Shown: positions 22,840 to 34,309, numbered from the stretch's first letter. The stretch is 64,000 bases of DNA from Trichobilharzia regenti (GCA_944472135.2 OX235262.1:27699362-27763361); one strand, 5' to 3'. Notes: generated by a model from the letters alone, not told the origin. Translations and numbers: made by a program.

Positions 22840-23095
22840 GAACATAGAGCTTCAACAGTACGTCTCCACTTTGTTCTGCTCTCTTAAGTCCTCATTAGAC
22901 TCCTTCCCCCCTTCCCCGCACGATTTCCCATGATCTCTTATCTCCTGCTCACACGAGAAACTTCATGTCACCCTCGCACCAACGATCCACTCATCGCCGC
23001 TTCCCATTAGGATTCCACTTAAGCGATGGCCTGCATTGACCACGATATCGTTCAGCAGTCTCCTCAGTGTATGTACCAGATCCATCTCGATTTTC
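22840..23095 (-). pseudogene. RTE-like LINE 3' end fragment
   Basis: Read on the minus strand it matches the end of RTE-like elements at 28235-28510: a 'W.WI.H.L' region, then 'A...VES...EA', then the GTTGAAGCTCTATGTTCC end (at 22840-22860 in reverse). It is noticeably C/T-rich on the plus strand. Confidence 0.55.
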
Positions 23096-23099
23096 TTTT

Positions 23100-24165
23100 A
23101 GGCGTATATTTTGTTGTCTATTTTATATAAGAACGTGATATTAATGTAAATATTTTATTTTTAACTCTTTGTTTTTCACACTCGAAAAATACTTGAATAA
23201 CAACACAAATTTGAAGTATAACGAGGCTGATTTCAAAAACAAATTTTTCATCTATAAATGTGTGTAAACGAAAAGTAATTAAATGAGATGTGGAATACTC
23301 TTTTTTTGTTGTTTTGTTAGAAACAGTAAGTAATAATAGAGTAATAAAAATAATAATAATAACAGTGGAGTGTTTGTTACTGTTAAATGAGATGGAAAAA
23401 CTGACGATATTATAATACACGTGTGCCTATAAATATGCTTTCATGAATTCATTTAACACCTATTTATGTTTGTGTCACATGAGTTGGTTAGAAGAAATTC
23501 GATTGGCTCTATATATAGAAAATTACCTGGAGTTCTAGTGAGAAGTTGTAACCAGGTGGGTGGTTTCCACCAATTTAGGTAAAAGGGAGCATTTAGTTGC
23601 CTATGAAATTAGCTGGCGATTGCGACATATATATATATATATATATACTGCTAATCGGCTGAAGTTGAAATTCATGGTAAAAATAGCTCAAATATTTGTT
23701 GTAGTGACAAAATCCAACTCGTTTTGGTCTAACCTCAGAGAACGGTTCTTTATATCTTACTGTGTAGCTGTCCAAAACTTCCTAGAGAAACGCAAGGGTA
23801 TAAAATACCCTAAAGGCAGCGAATCAGTTCGTGGTTCTATTCAACAACAATAATAATAAAATCAGATACTTAAAATTACCTCTATGGTATAGTTAGGGAA
23901 CTACAGAGATAACAGAACTCTCAGTTACAAAACAAGTACTGTAGAAGAAATTAATGGACCAAAATTCGAATAGAGTTTCACCAACAAGGTGGAATCAAAA
24001 ACTCTGTACACAAGAATCACACAGCAGTGCTTCTGGAAGACAGTCCAAGCTCAGAATGAACTTCATTCACCTAGATTAAAAAAATTCACATCATTCAACA
24101 CATTTTAAAATTAGAAGTTGAACAGTGACACAGAAAAATAATAAAGATTAAGTAAACATGTGCTG
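23100..24165. other. Unassigned stretch with a (TA)n microsatellite
   Basis: AT-rich. A (TA)n run lies at 23628-23647. Short frames on both strands show no recognisable motif. Confidence 0.45.
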
Positions 24166-24189
24166 TATAAACATCAAAATAATCATATA

Positions 24190-25010
24190 AAGTGAAGGAG
24201 AAGAAGACATGCAAGTGAAAAGTAACAAGTTGGCAGAAGAAGCATCAAAGATAGGACTTCAAGTGGACATAGGTAAAACAGAGGTGATGAAGCTTCCTGG
24301 CCAATACCAACAGCAGCAACAACAATAGACAATAATTAGCCTGCATAAATGGGAGGAACCTGAAAGAAACAACCTCCTTTACCTACCTACGCGGGAAGCA
24401 TCGTTTCAACTACAGGCGGACGGAACTGACGAGGATATCAAAGCGAGGATCATCGGGAAAGCAAGACAAGCTTTCATTACTCTCAAGTCTGTGTGGAGGT
24501 CAACAGCACTCAGCATCAAAAATAAAATCCGGATTTTCAACTCCAATGTAAAGTCAGTGCTACTATACGGATCAGAGACTTGGCGAGTCATTAGGAGCAT
24601 CTCAAACAAACTTCAGACCTTCATCAACAGTTGTCTTCGCTCAATACTCAAGATCAGATGGCCGGCCAGAAAAGATCAGCAACAGGGATTTATGGGAATC
24701 AGCGAACCAACCAGGAACCGATTTTGCAACAAATAAGCAGGAAGAAATGGAGATGGATTGACCATACCCTGAGGAAACGATCAAGTGACATCTCTAGACA
24801 AGCCATTGCTCGAGTGGAACCCGAAAGGGAGGCGGCGAGTTGGTCGTCAGTGCAAGGGTGACTTGGAGGAAGTCATGTGAGGAGGAGATGAAAGCATGTG
24901 GGCAGACTTGGAGCGGAGTGAAAAAGTTGGCAGAAAACAGAAGGCAATGGATATGCGCAGCTGAAGCCCTATGTTCCTCTAGAAATTAAAGGATATAATA
25001 ATAATAAGAA
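24190..25010 (+). mobile_element. RTE-like LINE, 5'-truncated
   Basis: The plus strand reads through the region after the catalytic site: QVKSNKLAEEASKIGLQVD, then ADGTDEDIKARIIGKARQAF, TLKSVWRSTALSIKNKIRIF, then NVKSVLLYGSETW, RSILKIRW and W.WIDHTLRK, with frameshifts. The coding end and a very short 3' end (GAAGCCCTATGTTCC, TTAAAGGATA, AATAATAAT) are at 24960-25010. This is typical of the SR2/Perere-type RTE group known from schistosomes. SINE-2 shares this end. Confidence 0.8.
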
Positions 25011-25011
25011 G

Positions 25012-25880
25012 AAGAAGTTATATCCGGTGAGGGAATTGAATCTTAGGTGTGAATGCATTAAATAATAATAATAATATGAAGTTCAATTAAAACTAAAACG
25101 TTTGTGATTATAATCATAGTAAAATGTCAAGTGGCAAAGCACATTAATGTCATATATAGAATAATTCATAGGATGTATAGAATTTGAAAAGGGTGTGCAA
25201 TTATAGGACTAGTAGACAAATCGAATAAAATAGAAACGTTACGTAATATTGTGTGAAATTTGATAGCACTGAATTTAACGTTGTAAAAGAGAATTGATTT
25301 GGAATCACAAGTGGAACAAGTGAAATACCGCCGGGGAGAGCTCATAGTGAGAATAGTAATAGTACTAACAATTGACTTAATAAGGAAGAGTATACAAATT
25401 GAATAGACAAAATGAAAAAGTGGTAGAGCCGAAATATGATTAGGGATTACCATACTTTAGCATAGAGGGATTAAGACCATGAAAAATGGAGGGGTTGAAC
25501 GAACTTTTTATGTACACAGAGATGTGGCTTTTCTGTTTCGATAGCCCAAGATGGCTTCAGCAATACAGATTAGTCGGGTACGTAGGGATTTGAGTAAATT
25601 ACTCTTTGCCTTGTAGATGACTTTAAAAGCGGAGGTTATAGAGATAGGGTGATCATTATCGACCAGATGTTCAATGATCGCGCCATGCAGGATAGTGTTC
25701 TTGCACCCCCTTGAACAAAACTCTAGTCGAACGACCAACATACCTAGCTCCACAAGAGCAGGTGAATTCCCTCACCGGATATAACTTCTTAAAAACCATA
25801 TATATACAACTGTACAGCGTGATGATAAATTCGTTGAATAGTCTCTTCGCTGAATCACTTGTTTTGATTTTCTATATGTT
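25012..25880 (-). mobile_element. PLE family 1 copy with inverted ends
   Basis: The minus strand (25508-25753) encodes an endonuclease tail: GAIIEHLVDNDHPI, AFKVIYKAKSNLLK, then CIAEAI. The YIG core just upstream (about 25735-25760) is in another frame. The untranslated region fills 25012-25500. The AAGTTATATCCGGTGAGGGA block at the left is mirrored on the right at 25762-25790, followed by the plus-oriented terminal motif at 25790-25870, so both ends carry inverted copies. It starts exactly where the RTE tail ends. Confidence 0.7.
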
Positions 25881-25934
25881 ACAATCGGAATTTTCCATGA
25901 ATTAAAAAGTTACCCATAATGAAATTATGGGTAA

Positions 25935-26055
25935 AAATTTTATTTTGATAAAGTCTCAATGTGTTATGCAGTAATATTTGCTGATGAAGTTTCGAGCGCA
26001 ATTCAATGCTCACAATCATATCAAAGTACTCACATAACTTTCTGCCTTCGTTTAT
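25935..26055 (-). mobile_element. PLE family 2 terminal fragment
   Basis: Blocks TTTGATAAAGTCTCAATGTG, TTATGCAGTAATATTTGCTG and CACAATCATATCAAAGTAC in family order. It lies in front of family 2 coding sequence that runs the other way (26130-26410), which repeats the inverted-terminus arrangement of other copies. Confidence 0.6.
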
Positions 26056-26124
26056 ATAATTTAGTTATGCTTCACATCTACTATCTTGAAATTCCAAAGC
26101 AAAATATACATTGACAAACAGAAG

Positions 26125-26410
26125 GTGTAGAAATAGGATCACCAATATCCCCTATTGCAGCAGATATATTAATGGAAAGTTAGGAAAATATTGCTCTTAA
26201 TACACTTAACCCTACTCCAAAAATATGATGGAGATATGTGCATGACAATTTTACGGTGTTAAAAACATGAAATATCTCTAGCTTCTTGGTGCATGTAAGC
26301 TCACTGGTGAAGGGAATAAAATCCACATTTCAATCAGAAAACGAGCGAGGAGAATTAGCTACAATCAAGCAAACAGAAGGGGATAAACTGCACACTAGCG
26401 TTTATAAAAA
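26125..26410 (+). pseudogene. PLE family 2 reverse transcriptase C-terminal part
   Basis: The plus strand encodes GVEIGSPISPIAADILMES (motif B region), NTLNPTPKI, WRYVHDNFTVLKT (catalytic YVDD altered to YVHD), SSFLVHVSSLVKGIKSTFQS and GDKLHTSVYKKPMQQHA. It matches 61800-62040. At about 26411 the sequence switches to family 1. Confidence 0.7.
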
Positions 26411-27890
26411 ACCAATGCAACAACATGCTTTATGGACAAAGAGATGGAGTGGCATTAGGGTAACCATTGGGTCCTTCACTTGCGGACTGCTTCTTGGCAA
26501 GTTTGGAGAATAGTATTTCACGGCCTACTATCACTAGTTTCCATTTGTACCCAAGATATATGCATGATACTGTCATCATATTAGACGACAATACCGACAT
26601 CGAATTGATAACTTAAGAGTTCAACAGCTGCCATCATGCCATACAGTTCACGTCGGATTAAGAAATGAACTCAGAATTCCACTTTTTGGACGTTCTTCTG
26701 AAAGCGAGATCTGATGATTCTCTTTAAAGATCGATCTATAGGAAACCTATATGGAATGGTCAGTACGTAAATTTCCATAGGTGTGTACATTTGAGAAGAA
26801 AGAGAAACATGATCCACTCCTTATCCTCAAGAAGAAGGAAGATATGTTCCAGTGATACAATCGAGGGGGAACTGGGGCAACTCAGACAAGTTCTCATAGA
26901 CAATAGATATACTACGAGACTCATCGAGAAAAACATGAAGTTAAAGCAAAAGACTGAAAGAACCCAGACAGTGCCTAAGAAACTGCTATTTATGGACGTT
27001 GAATTTGAAGGTGATACCGCAGCTGAGATCCTGAAGAATCGCTTGTGCAGATCACTGAGGAAAGCCTTCTTTATAGCTGAGCTACGTATCAATTTCTACA
27101 GCCTACAAATGATCAATGGATGTTTGAAGGATAGACTGCCGATTCGGACCACCTCAGTGTGTGTTTATGAATTCACAAGCTCGTGTAAAGCAATTATATT
27201 GGCCACACAAAGCGCGCACTTTCCTAACGCATCTCTGAACATTATCCGGCATGGTTAGCAAAGGGACAATGCAAGACAATTACTAGCTCAATTCTCGAGC
27301 ATTTGGTGAACTCAGGCCACGTAGCTCCACCAGAGTTATCTTTCAAGATCAACTACAAGGTGAAGCCAAATGGTACAAAGAGCATCAGGTTTCGGCTGTT
27401 GTGTATGGCGGAGGCGCTGGCAATTCATCAATACAACCCTGAACTCTGTATTCAGAAAATGTTTGTCCAGTCTCTTATTCTACCTTAGTCCTAACCTCTT
27501 CACTAATCGTTCCCTGTAAAAAAAAATATTGATTTTTTTTCTTTAATTTTGAATTTTACTTTTAGTTTGCTTTTACTTCGATAATTAATTCGCTACTATC
27601 ACTCTCATATGTTCTCTTTTTACATTTTCACAACCTCTCCACTCTCACTCAAAAGCAATTTTAACCTTCTCAAATTTCTGTCTTTGTGCCGTTGAGTACT
27701 ACGTAATTTACAACTTATAATTTCCACTTCTAAAGCCACTTCTGAGAAATTATATCAATTATGTCACCCCCTATTACTCAATTATTGACCACCGTATATT
27801 TTTTGGTAAGCATGTATGCGACTGTACAACTTCTGAAGATGATTTCGTCGATAAAGAAAATTTCATTCGCTGAATTTACCTTTTATTTTC
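26411..27890 (+). pseudogene. PLE family 1 copy: reverse transcriptase motif B to endonuclease and 3' end
   Basis: Starts at the equivalent of DGIAMGSPLGP (here with a frame break), then SRPTITSFHLYPRYMHDTVI (YVDD changed to YMHD), FHFLDVLLKARSDD, a well-preserved linker (26791-27258), a frame-broken YIG core near 27180-27250, and NYKVKPNGTKSIRFRLLCMA with QYNPELCIQKM at 27303-27488. The 3' untranslated region ends with a GACTGTACAACTTCTGAAG and TTCATTCGCTGAATT terminus at 27808-27880. Confidence 0.75.
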
Positions 27891-28219
27891 CTACAAAATA
27901 ACTAGTCTAACACTAAAAACTAGTAACGATGTCGAAAAAAGTCGTAAAACCTTTATTCGACTATCGAGAAATCTAGTGGGACTCGAATATCTTTAGAAAT
28001 CATCAATCATAGGTCTTCAGGCTATAGAATCAGTCCACAAAAATGATTTGGACAGTTGTGAAATCACCCAGAAAAGTTTTAGAAGTTACAAAGAACCTTT
28101 TGTACAAAAAATGCTTCATATTAAATGGAACACAATTTATCTAAATACGAAAGACTGATGAAAACTACAACCATGGATGAAGTAACAAAGTCAACACAAC
28201 TGTAAATGGCGTATTCATT

Positions 28220-28525
28220 ATGTAAACGCATGCTTGGATATGAGTAGTGCTACAAGAAAATGGATATGGATCAAGCATATATTGAGGAAGCTGTCGAATG
28301 AAATCATTCGCCCTGCTATAGCTCCAGTGGAATCCCAGTGGGAAGCTTTGAGTGGGTCGTTGGTGCGAGGTTGACGTGGATGAGATTGTATGGCGACAGG
28401 CAGATGAGACATTATGGGTAATCGTGTGGCTAGCCAGCTGAAGAGGATGGTAGAAAATAGAAGAAAATAGAGATGTGTTGTTGAAGCTCTATGTTCTACT
28501 CGGAACCAAAACTGATCATAATACA
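28220..28525 (+). pseudogene. RTE-like LINE 3' end fragment (second subfamily)
   Basis: The plus strand encodes RKWIWIKHILRKLSNEIIRP and AIAPVESQWEAL, homologous to the end of the 24.2-25.0 kb element. The 3' end reads GTTGAAGCTCTATGTTCTAC then an ATAATACAA tail. Sister fragments lie at 31785-32040, 46005-46180 and 22840-23095 (minus). Confidence 0.65.
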
Positions 28526-28529
28526 AGAA

Positions 28530-29030
28530 CACAGGATAATATATATTCATTTTATTTTATAATTCACTATTCCAGCTTTTCGTATACCATGCATTCCGGC
28601 TCCTTTGTCAACATGTTATTTTAACCTGTGATAAAATAAACTGGCGATTACCAGTTAATGTATGTTTGAATTATTTCACACTTTTTGCTTATACAGTTTA
28701 ATATTCAGACTGTTGTACGTAGCTGATGAAAATTTGATTAGATAAAATGAATTCATATTATCCTGTAAGAGATGTTCTTATAGTATTATTGAATTCTGTC
28801 GAGAGGACTAAATGTATGAAACATGCCTGAGTGCGTAAAACTATACACTTTTGATTGATTGAGATAAGTAATCGTAGTTTTTGCCCATTTATGCTTGCTT
28901 CTTGATTATCATCACATAGTGTGATTTGTATGACTTCGGCTTTCAACGGCAATTGTAGTGAAATTTTCCCTCCTCGGACTCTGCAAATGCTAATTACAAA
29001 TTAATTTGCGAATTATAAGTGCGATCTAAA
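28530..29030. other. Unassigned stretch
   Basis: AT-rich sequence with no recognised element or supported gene. Confidence 0.4.
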
Positions 29031-29033
29031 GCG

Positions 29034-29262
29034 CGTCGGTGACACAACAGTAGAATGCTCGCCAACCCCGCCTCAAGTTGTCCGAGGTTCGGTCATCGGC
29101 TGACGCAATCCCAAACCTAGTAATAAGACTGATAAAAAGTGAAGGTTGGACATAAGGCTAGCAACCCTATCCCGTAGAATTAAACACCTTTGGTACCAAA
29201 AATTCAAGCTTCTAGCTTGAAGCTCCCTATGTTCCACCAGGAACGCAAAGAAATAAAAAAGT
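29034..29262 (+). repeat. SINE-2 copy
   Basis: The head has box A-like GGTGACACAACAGTAGAATG and box B-like GAGGTTCGGTCATC. The body has GATAAAAAGTGAAGGTTGGA. The RTE-type tail is TTGAAGCTCCCTATGTTCCA then GGAACGCAAAGAAATAAAAA. Confidence 0.8.
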
Positions 29263-29629
29263 AAATGGGAACTAAACACATGCTGTTTACATAATTTCGC
29301 ACACTTATCAAAACCAACATGATATATATCCATATAATGTGTGTTTGTTTGACAGTCTGATATATTTTGCTATGTATATATGGATCGATATTCCATTATA
29401 ATTAGTCAATCATGTTAAGACTGTCTATTGATTTGTTCATTTTGAATATTCGCTCACACACTTGTGTGACATCTTTGATTCTCCTTGTGTTTGGAAAATA
29501 GAAGTGTAACCGCAAACCTAGTGGTCTTCTGATTTCCGTCTTTCCTGCGTCAGGACTATTAAATTCTCGACCAGTACATAACAATAATTTGGCGACGAGT
29601 ACATAATACAAAGATGTACACATATTTGT

Positions 29630-29965
29630 CTGCGGATTGCTATCAGTTAGAGAACCAACCAATGAGAACCAGGGGTTACTAAACATCTGTTTCGCCATAG
29701 TCTGGAACTCAGCAGTAGCACACACCTGCCGGGTAGACCATTCAGCCACTAACGTCCGATTCTATGGCCAGACCATGAATTCTAACTTCTACCGATTCGT
29801 TATTAAGCGCGACCACCCACTAATGTCATCGGCGGGAACTCCATCCTCACACTCGACTGGATGGACCTTACTAGTCCCAACTTCTCATTAGAATTCCAGG
29901 AAACTGCGCCCTGTATCCAGGCACTAACAAACATCAGATTAATTTTCAGGAGGACTTGATCTATA
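29630..29965 (-). repeat. HHR-B element, reverse (left half of a composite)
   Basis: Read on the minus strand: tRNA-like region, then a hammerhead-like region at 29680-29718 (CTGCTGAGTTCCAGACTATG, GCGAAACAGATGTTTAG), then the TCATTGGTTGGTTCTCTAAC tail. The GAAA box is present, the palindromic stem III block is altered, and stem II pairing is weak. The upstream part (29760-29960) matches 43165-43320 and 35460-35610. Confidence 0.6.
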
Positions 29966-29989
29966 GGGATTTAATCTTGTTTTTTCAAG

Positions 29990-30225
29990 TTTGAAGTTAG
30001 AATTCATGGGTCATTGAGTCAGGTCCAAATGGCTGAATGGTCCACGAGATCACCTTATAACGGGAAGGCTCTAAATTCGAAACTCGGTAGGTGTGTACTG
30101 TCAATGAATTCCAAATTAAGATGAAACAGTTGTCCGGTATTCCCTGACTGTCATTGATTGGTTCTCCAACTGATATCAATTCATAGTCAGATTTGAAAAA
30201 AAAACAAATAAAATCCCTACAAATC
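29990..30225 (+). repeat. HHR-B element, forward (right half of a composite)
   Basis: GAATTCATGGGTCATTGAGT start, box A-like TGGCTGAATGGTCCACGAG, then at 30098-30136 a hammerhead-like region with CAATGAATTCCAAATTAAG, GATGAAAC and ACAGTTGTCCGG, then a GGTTCTCCAACTGAT tail. The core is degenerate. Confidence 0.6.
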
Positions 30226-30234
30226 AACTCTTGA

Positions 30235-30630
30235 AAATCTTCTCATAGTATGTTCTCGTCATCAATTCCTCTAACTGACAATGTGAAAACACTACCTCAG
30301 GCTGAAGAAATGTTATTAGGTTCCTGTAAACTATCTAAGATATTGTAGATTCTGATTTTGCAAAAATTACTTTTGATAAATCCATCGGCATTAAATAGTG
30401 AAACATAAGTAGAAACAATACCGTTTTATTTTGAATCATTAAGAATTAAGAAAACGTGTATTAACCGCTGTCATTTGAAATCTTTCTTGGCGGACATTTA
30501 ATATTCAAGCTAAAATTAGTTATCTAAAATCTTTATTGATGAATTTCCACCTTCAGACTTCCCTTTCATCTAAGCTTTACATATGTTTTTGCTATAAATA
30601 GATAATAATGATAATAATGACAAAACATTT
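30235..30630. other. Unassigned stretch containing a short dispersed repeat
   Basis: About 30368-30470 (TTTTGATAAATCCATCGGC, AATAGTGAAACATAAGTAG, AACAATACCGTTTTATTTTG) resembles the 121-bp insertion at 35243-35363. The rest is unassigned. Confidence 0.45.
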
Positions 30631-30635
30631 CTTCT

Positions 30636-30832
30636 GCATCGGTGGCACAGTGGTTAGGACTCTCGACGACCATACACATGGTCCGGGGTTCGAGCCCACA
30701 CCGGCGCACACCAGATATCTATGGTCGGCCTGCGAAATTTGGGCTACCGATATCCACGCTGAAAATTCCATACTTGTACCAAAAACACAGTGTGGAATCA
30801 AGCTGTTACCAAAAATAAAAAAGTAAAATAAA
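30636..30832 (+). repeat. SINE-1 copy (best preserved)
   Basis: Box A TGGCACAGTGGTTAGGACTC fits the polymerase III consensus and box B is GGTTCGAGCCC. The body reads CACCAGATATCTATGGTCGG and the CR1-type tail GCTGAAAATTCCATACTTGT, then GTGGAATCAAGC and an A-rich end. Confidence 0.85.
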
Positions 30833-31221
30833 AAAAGAATTATAAATCTAATGGATTTCCTAATAACTGGAATGCTTTAAATTTCCGAATAGAATGCCTT
30901 GTTTTTAATATGACAAGGATAGCATGTTATGATTTAACAATTAGCGTGAGAAAGTTTTGTGTTAGTAGTAGTAGTAGTTTTATTTCATGCCACACACTTA
31001 TAAACAAACCAATGGAAAGAACATCCTCACTTAAGATAAAAATTTCAACTGGTTGACAAAAATAAGTTCTGTCACGTTTTTCACTTTAACTTTTCATCGT
31101 TTTAGGCATAAATCATGTAACGTTCTAAGTAAACCTAATTTTTTCACTTTTCAGGATATCAATGGAATAAGAAACTTGGTGATTATTGAAAGTAATAATA
31201 ATAATTATTCCTTCAGAAAAT

Positions 31222-31240
31222 GTTTTGAAGATTGAGAGAG
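31222..31240. repeat. (GA)n microsatellite
   Basis: Run of GA dinucleotides inside unassigned AT-rich sequence (30835-31500). Confidence 0.85.
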
Positions 31241-31502
31241 AGAGAGAGAAGTTGTAATTCAGAAGTTGTTAGCTAGGCATATTTTGAGCCATACTGTTTC
31301 TTTTGCTTTCATTTTGATAGAAATGTAAAGCGTACTGCCTGGAAACATACTTTCTCATCTCCCTAGTTGTTAAATCATACTATTCAACTATTTTAAAGCT
31401 GAATTAAAATGAGTTTCCATGACTTGTGTTCAAATTCACCAGACAAAATTCTGAAACCAAATCAAGTAAGCGTAATTAATTCCCGTGGTAGTTCCTAAAA
31501 GG

Positions 31503-31738
31503 TATGTGGGTAGTTTAGCGGTAGAACGTCCATCATGTGATCTGGAGTTCCATCCCAGGCCGACACACTTATAAACCTCGCTCAACCGATAATAGAGCCA
31601 ATGAAGATGGAGTGTGAGGCTAAAAAACTCATTATCCCATAAAAATTAAAAAAAAACCACTACTATCGAAACTTCAAAGCCCTAGCTCGAAGCCATGTGG
31701 CCCACTTGGAATGTAACGGAATAAAATAAAAAGCAGTA
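31503..31738 (+). repeat. SINE-2 copy
   Basis: Box A-like GGGTAGTTTAGCGGTAGAAC and a diverged box B (GAGTTCCATCCC). The body ends with ACCACTACTATCGAAACTTC and the tail GCTCGAAGCCATGTGGCCCA then GGAATAAAATAAAAAG. Confidence 0.75.
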
Positions 31739-31784
31739 AAACATAAATTATGTCAACAAATAAACCAAGAGCTGATCGTTCAAC

Positions 31785-32042
31785 AGATATATAGGTGAAA
31801 ATGGAAATGGATCGAGCAAACTCACTCGAATGGAATCCCAATGGGAAGCGATAAGAGGGTTATCGTTACGAGGAATACATGGATGATATCGTGTGGCGAA
31901 AAGGACATGAGAGATTATGTATGACCAATCGTGTGGCCAGCTATCTGAAGAGAACGGAAGAAAATGAAAGAGAGAGGGGATATGTGTTGTTGAAGCCCTA
32001 TGTGCCTCTGAGAACCCCAGGGAATTATAAATATAAGTAATC
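31785..32042 (+). pseudogene. RTE-like LINE 3' end fragment
   Basis: Matches 28235-28510: AATGGAAATGGATCGAGC, TGGAATCCCAATGGGAAGCG, AATCGTGTGGCCAGCT, then GTTGAAGCCCTATGTGCCTC and an AATATAAG tail. It begins directly after a SINE-2 copy, which ends in the same RTE tail. Confidence 0.6.
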
Positions 32043-32524
32043 TATAAGTATACTCGATATTTTTTAAAACAATTTTAAACACTAAAATAAGCTAATCTGT
32101 TCAAAATAAAAAAATAACATCACGAGGAAATTATACCCCTGCCAACATGTACACTAGATGCTTATCTGTTTATATGTTCTTGATATTGCCTGGAACATCC
32201 CCAGTCAATTTAAATTCATGTGACTAGAGAAATAGAACGCCCATTTTGTATAGTAGTAGAAAAGATTTTAGTAAAAGGATGGAGATAATATCCCGTTGTC
32301 ACTCATAAGGGCATTGGGTAATATTAACAAGCAGACTAAAAATTGCTTTCCTATTCTACATAAATAATAAATAACAGACTGAGTTGTGTTTTCAATAATT
32401 TAACCATCAAAAATAGCTTATGAGAGGATAACACACAATAATCATCAATGTTTACATGTCTGGTAAATTGTACTTTTGTGAAATTTACTTATTAGATAGA
32501 GAGTTTGGATTTTCGTAAATTCAT

Positions 32525-33670
32525 TCTATCGGGAGTTAGCAAATGGTCTTCGTCTAATGGCCTTTAAATAAATTCTTTCAAATGTCAGACTTAATTTTAT
32601 TTTCCGAGGTAAAATAAAGTTAAATGAAACTGTTAGTTCCTATTACCATTGCAAAATTGATGATAATGAAACATAGAAATCAAGTCTGAAGTTAAGTATC
32701 TTGGATTAATTATTTCTTATAACCTATCCTGGTCTTGGCGATTTCTAAAAGAATATTTCGTCTGACTTTTTACACTGAGAAGTTAAGGCACTCAGGCATA
32801 ACTCAACTACTCCTCGTCTTACAGTTTGTCAACTCGTGTATTTTACCTATTCTTCTTCACTGTTCGCCCTTACTTATTACATTCTGGATTGCTTAGAAAA
32901 GACAATGTCATACTTCGTAGAAGTCTGAAGACTATCAGTAGGGCGAGTGATATCTCTCTGGGCCATATCGTTGACATCGTCATTGACAGACACTTGATTC
33001 CGTGCTACAAATTCGCTAAAGTATTTCTCAGACTGTGAGCATCCACTCTGCCTGCAGCTTTCACCTTGAATCTCCGCATGTAAAACAAGAAGTCAGTTGA
33101 AAAGATTTTATGCACGTACGTCTAAGTATAAAAATTACACTATACCATATTTGGTGGCACGTACTTTATGTGATGAAAATAGTGTCAGGCATGAACTAAC
33201 TAAGCTTCTTTGCATTACTAAATAAACCATTTCCTCCACCCTTACAACATCAACCTTTATTGTTATTGTATTTCTTATATTTATAATCCTCTCAATTTTT
33301 TGTTTTTATTTATTCATTTTTCATAAGTGTGAACATCGTTTAAGCTGTGTTACCACTGTTAATCTTGTATTTCTCCTCACTATACTACGTCAATACTCTG
33401 TAGTAGCAGGCTAAAATTTTCAAACTGAATCGACAATACTGTTTGAAACAAACTCACTGTTGTTATTTTTCTTATCTTTATCAGAGTTATTATTCTCATT
33501 TTGTATTTCGAATTTTTTTACTTTATGTAGTAAATGTGGACAAATTCCTCTGGTTAATATTGTCTTAATTTTTAATTTAATTTATATTTTGAGTAAATCA
33601 GATGCAATACTGTGACAGATGCTGAGAATTCTATTCTGTATTATAAGTACTGTTTTTGGAATAAAGTAGA
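32525..33670 (+). mobile_element. CR1-like LINE, 5'-truncated, forward
   Basis: The plus strand carries a decayed 'NGL...P.K.' start, then VCQLV-YFTYSSSLFALTYY, LLRKDNVILRRSLKTISRA, SDISLGHIVDIVIDRHLIPC and a C-terminal part near 33100-33230. A long 3' region follows with the GATGCAATACTGTGACAGAT and GGAATAAAGTAGATTATTAT end at 33600-33670. Frames are broken, and it is older than the copies at 13.5 and 19.8 kb. Confidence 0.7.
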
Positions 33671-33865
33671 TTATTATTCTCATTCTGCTCTTCTATTTGC
33701 ATGTTTTCCGAATTACTCCAGTTTATTAAGTGTGCTTTCTTTATTAACCTTTGATCTAAAAATAGTAAATAATGAGGATACTCCACTGGTTCTCTGGCTA
33801 AAGCATGTCATCCACAGACTAAGAAATATGATGTTATTCGTTATTAGTAGACGGAATAAAGTGCA

Positions 33866-34104
33866 TTAGTGGTACATTGGTAGAACTCTCACTTACCACG
33901 TAGGTGGTTCGGGGTCCCATTCCCGGCCACGGATGCACTGCTTCACCCCTCTAAGCCAATAATAAGACTAGTGAAGAGGAAAGGCTGTGCATGAGGCTAG
34001 CAACCCCATCCCGTAAAAATAAAAACACCACTGCTACCGAGACTTCAAAGCTTCAGCTTGAAGCCCCCTATGTTCCACTGAGAACGTAAAGGAATAAAAA
34101 AGGA
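33866..34104 (+). repeat. SINE-2 copy
   Basis: Box A-like TTAGTGGTACATTGGTAGAA, box B region GGGGTCCCATTCCC (diverged), the body block AGTGAAGAGGAAAGGCTGTG and the clearest RTE-type tail of the family: GCTTGAAGCCCCCTATGTTC, CACTGAGAACG, AAAGGAATAAAAAAGG. Confidence 0.8.
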
Positions 34105-34309
34105 CAGAATAAAAGTAACTTCATTATCTGATTAGTTAACATTTATAATTACTTATTCTAAATCTAAATAATTTCACAAATCAATGCGCACAATGTGGAG
34201 ATATCTGAGTGTAAACAGTAGACCAATGCAAGAAAATTATAGATTTATGAAGGTTGATAATATTAGATTATTTACTATTATTATTACTCCCTCAAGTTCC
34301 GAATGGAAA

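Noticed and set aside
26760..27092. Minus-strand membrane-like protein of 110 codons
   Set aside because: It is the antisense shadow of the well-preserved PLE linker on the plus strand.
30637..30710. tRNA gene
   Set aside because: Box A and box B are good, but the rest does not form a cloverleaf acceptor stem and the unit continues into a SINE body with a LINE-like tail. The same holds for every tRNA-like head in the window.
30592..30826. Two overlapping small proteins on opposite strands
   Set aside because: Both frames lie wholly inside a SINE-1 copy and recur in other copies only by shared repeat sequence.
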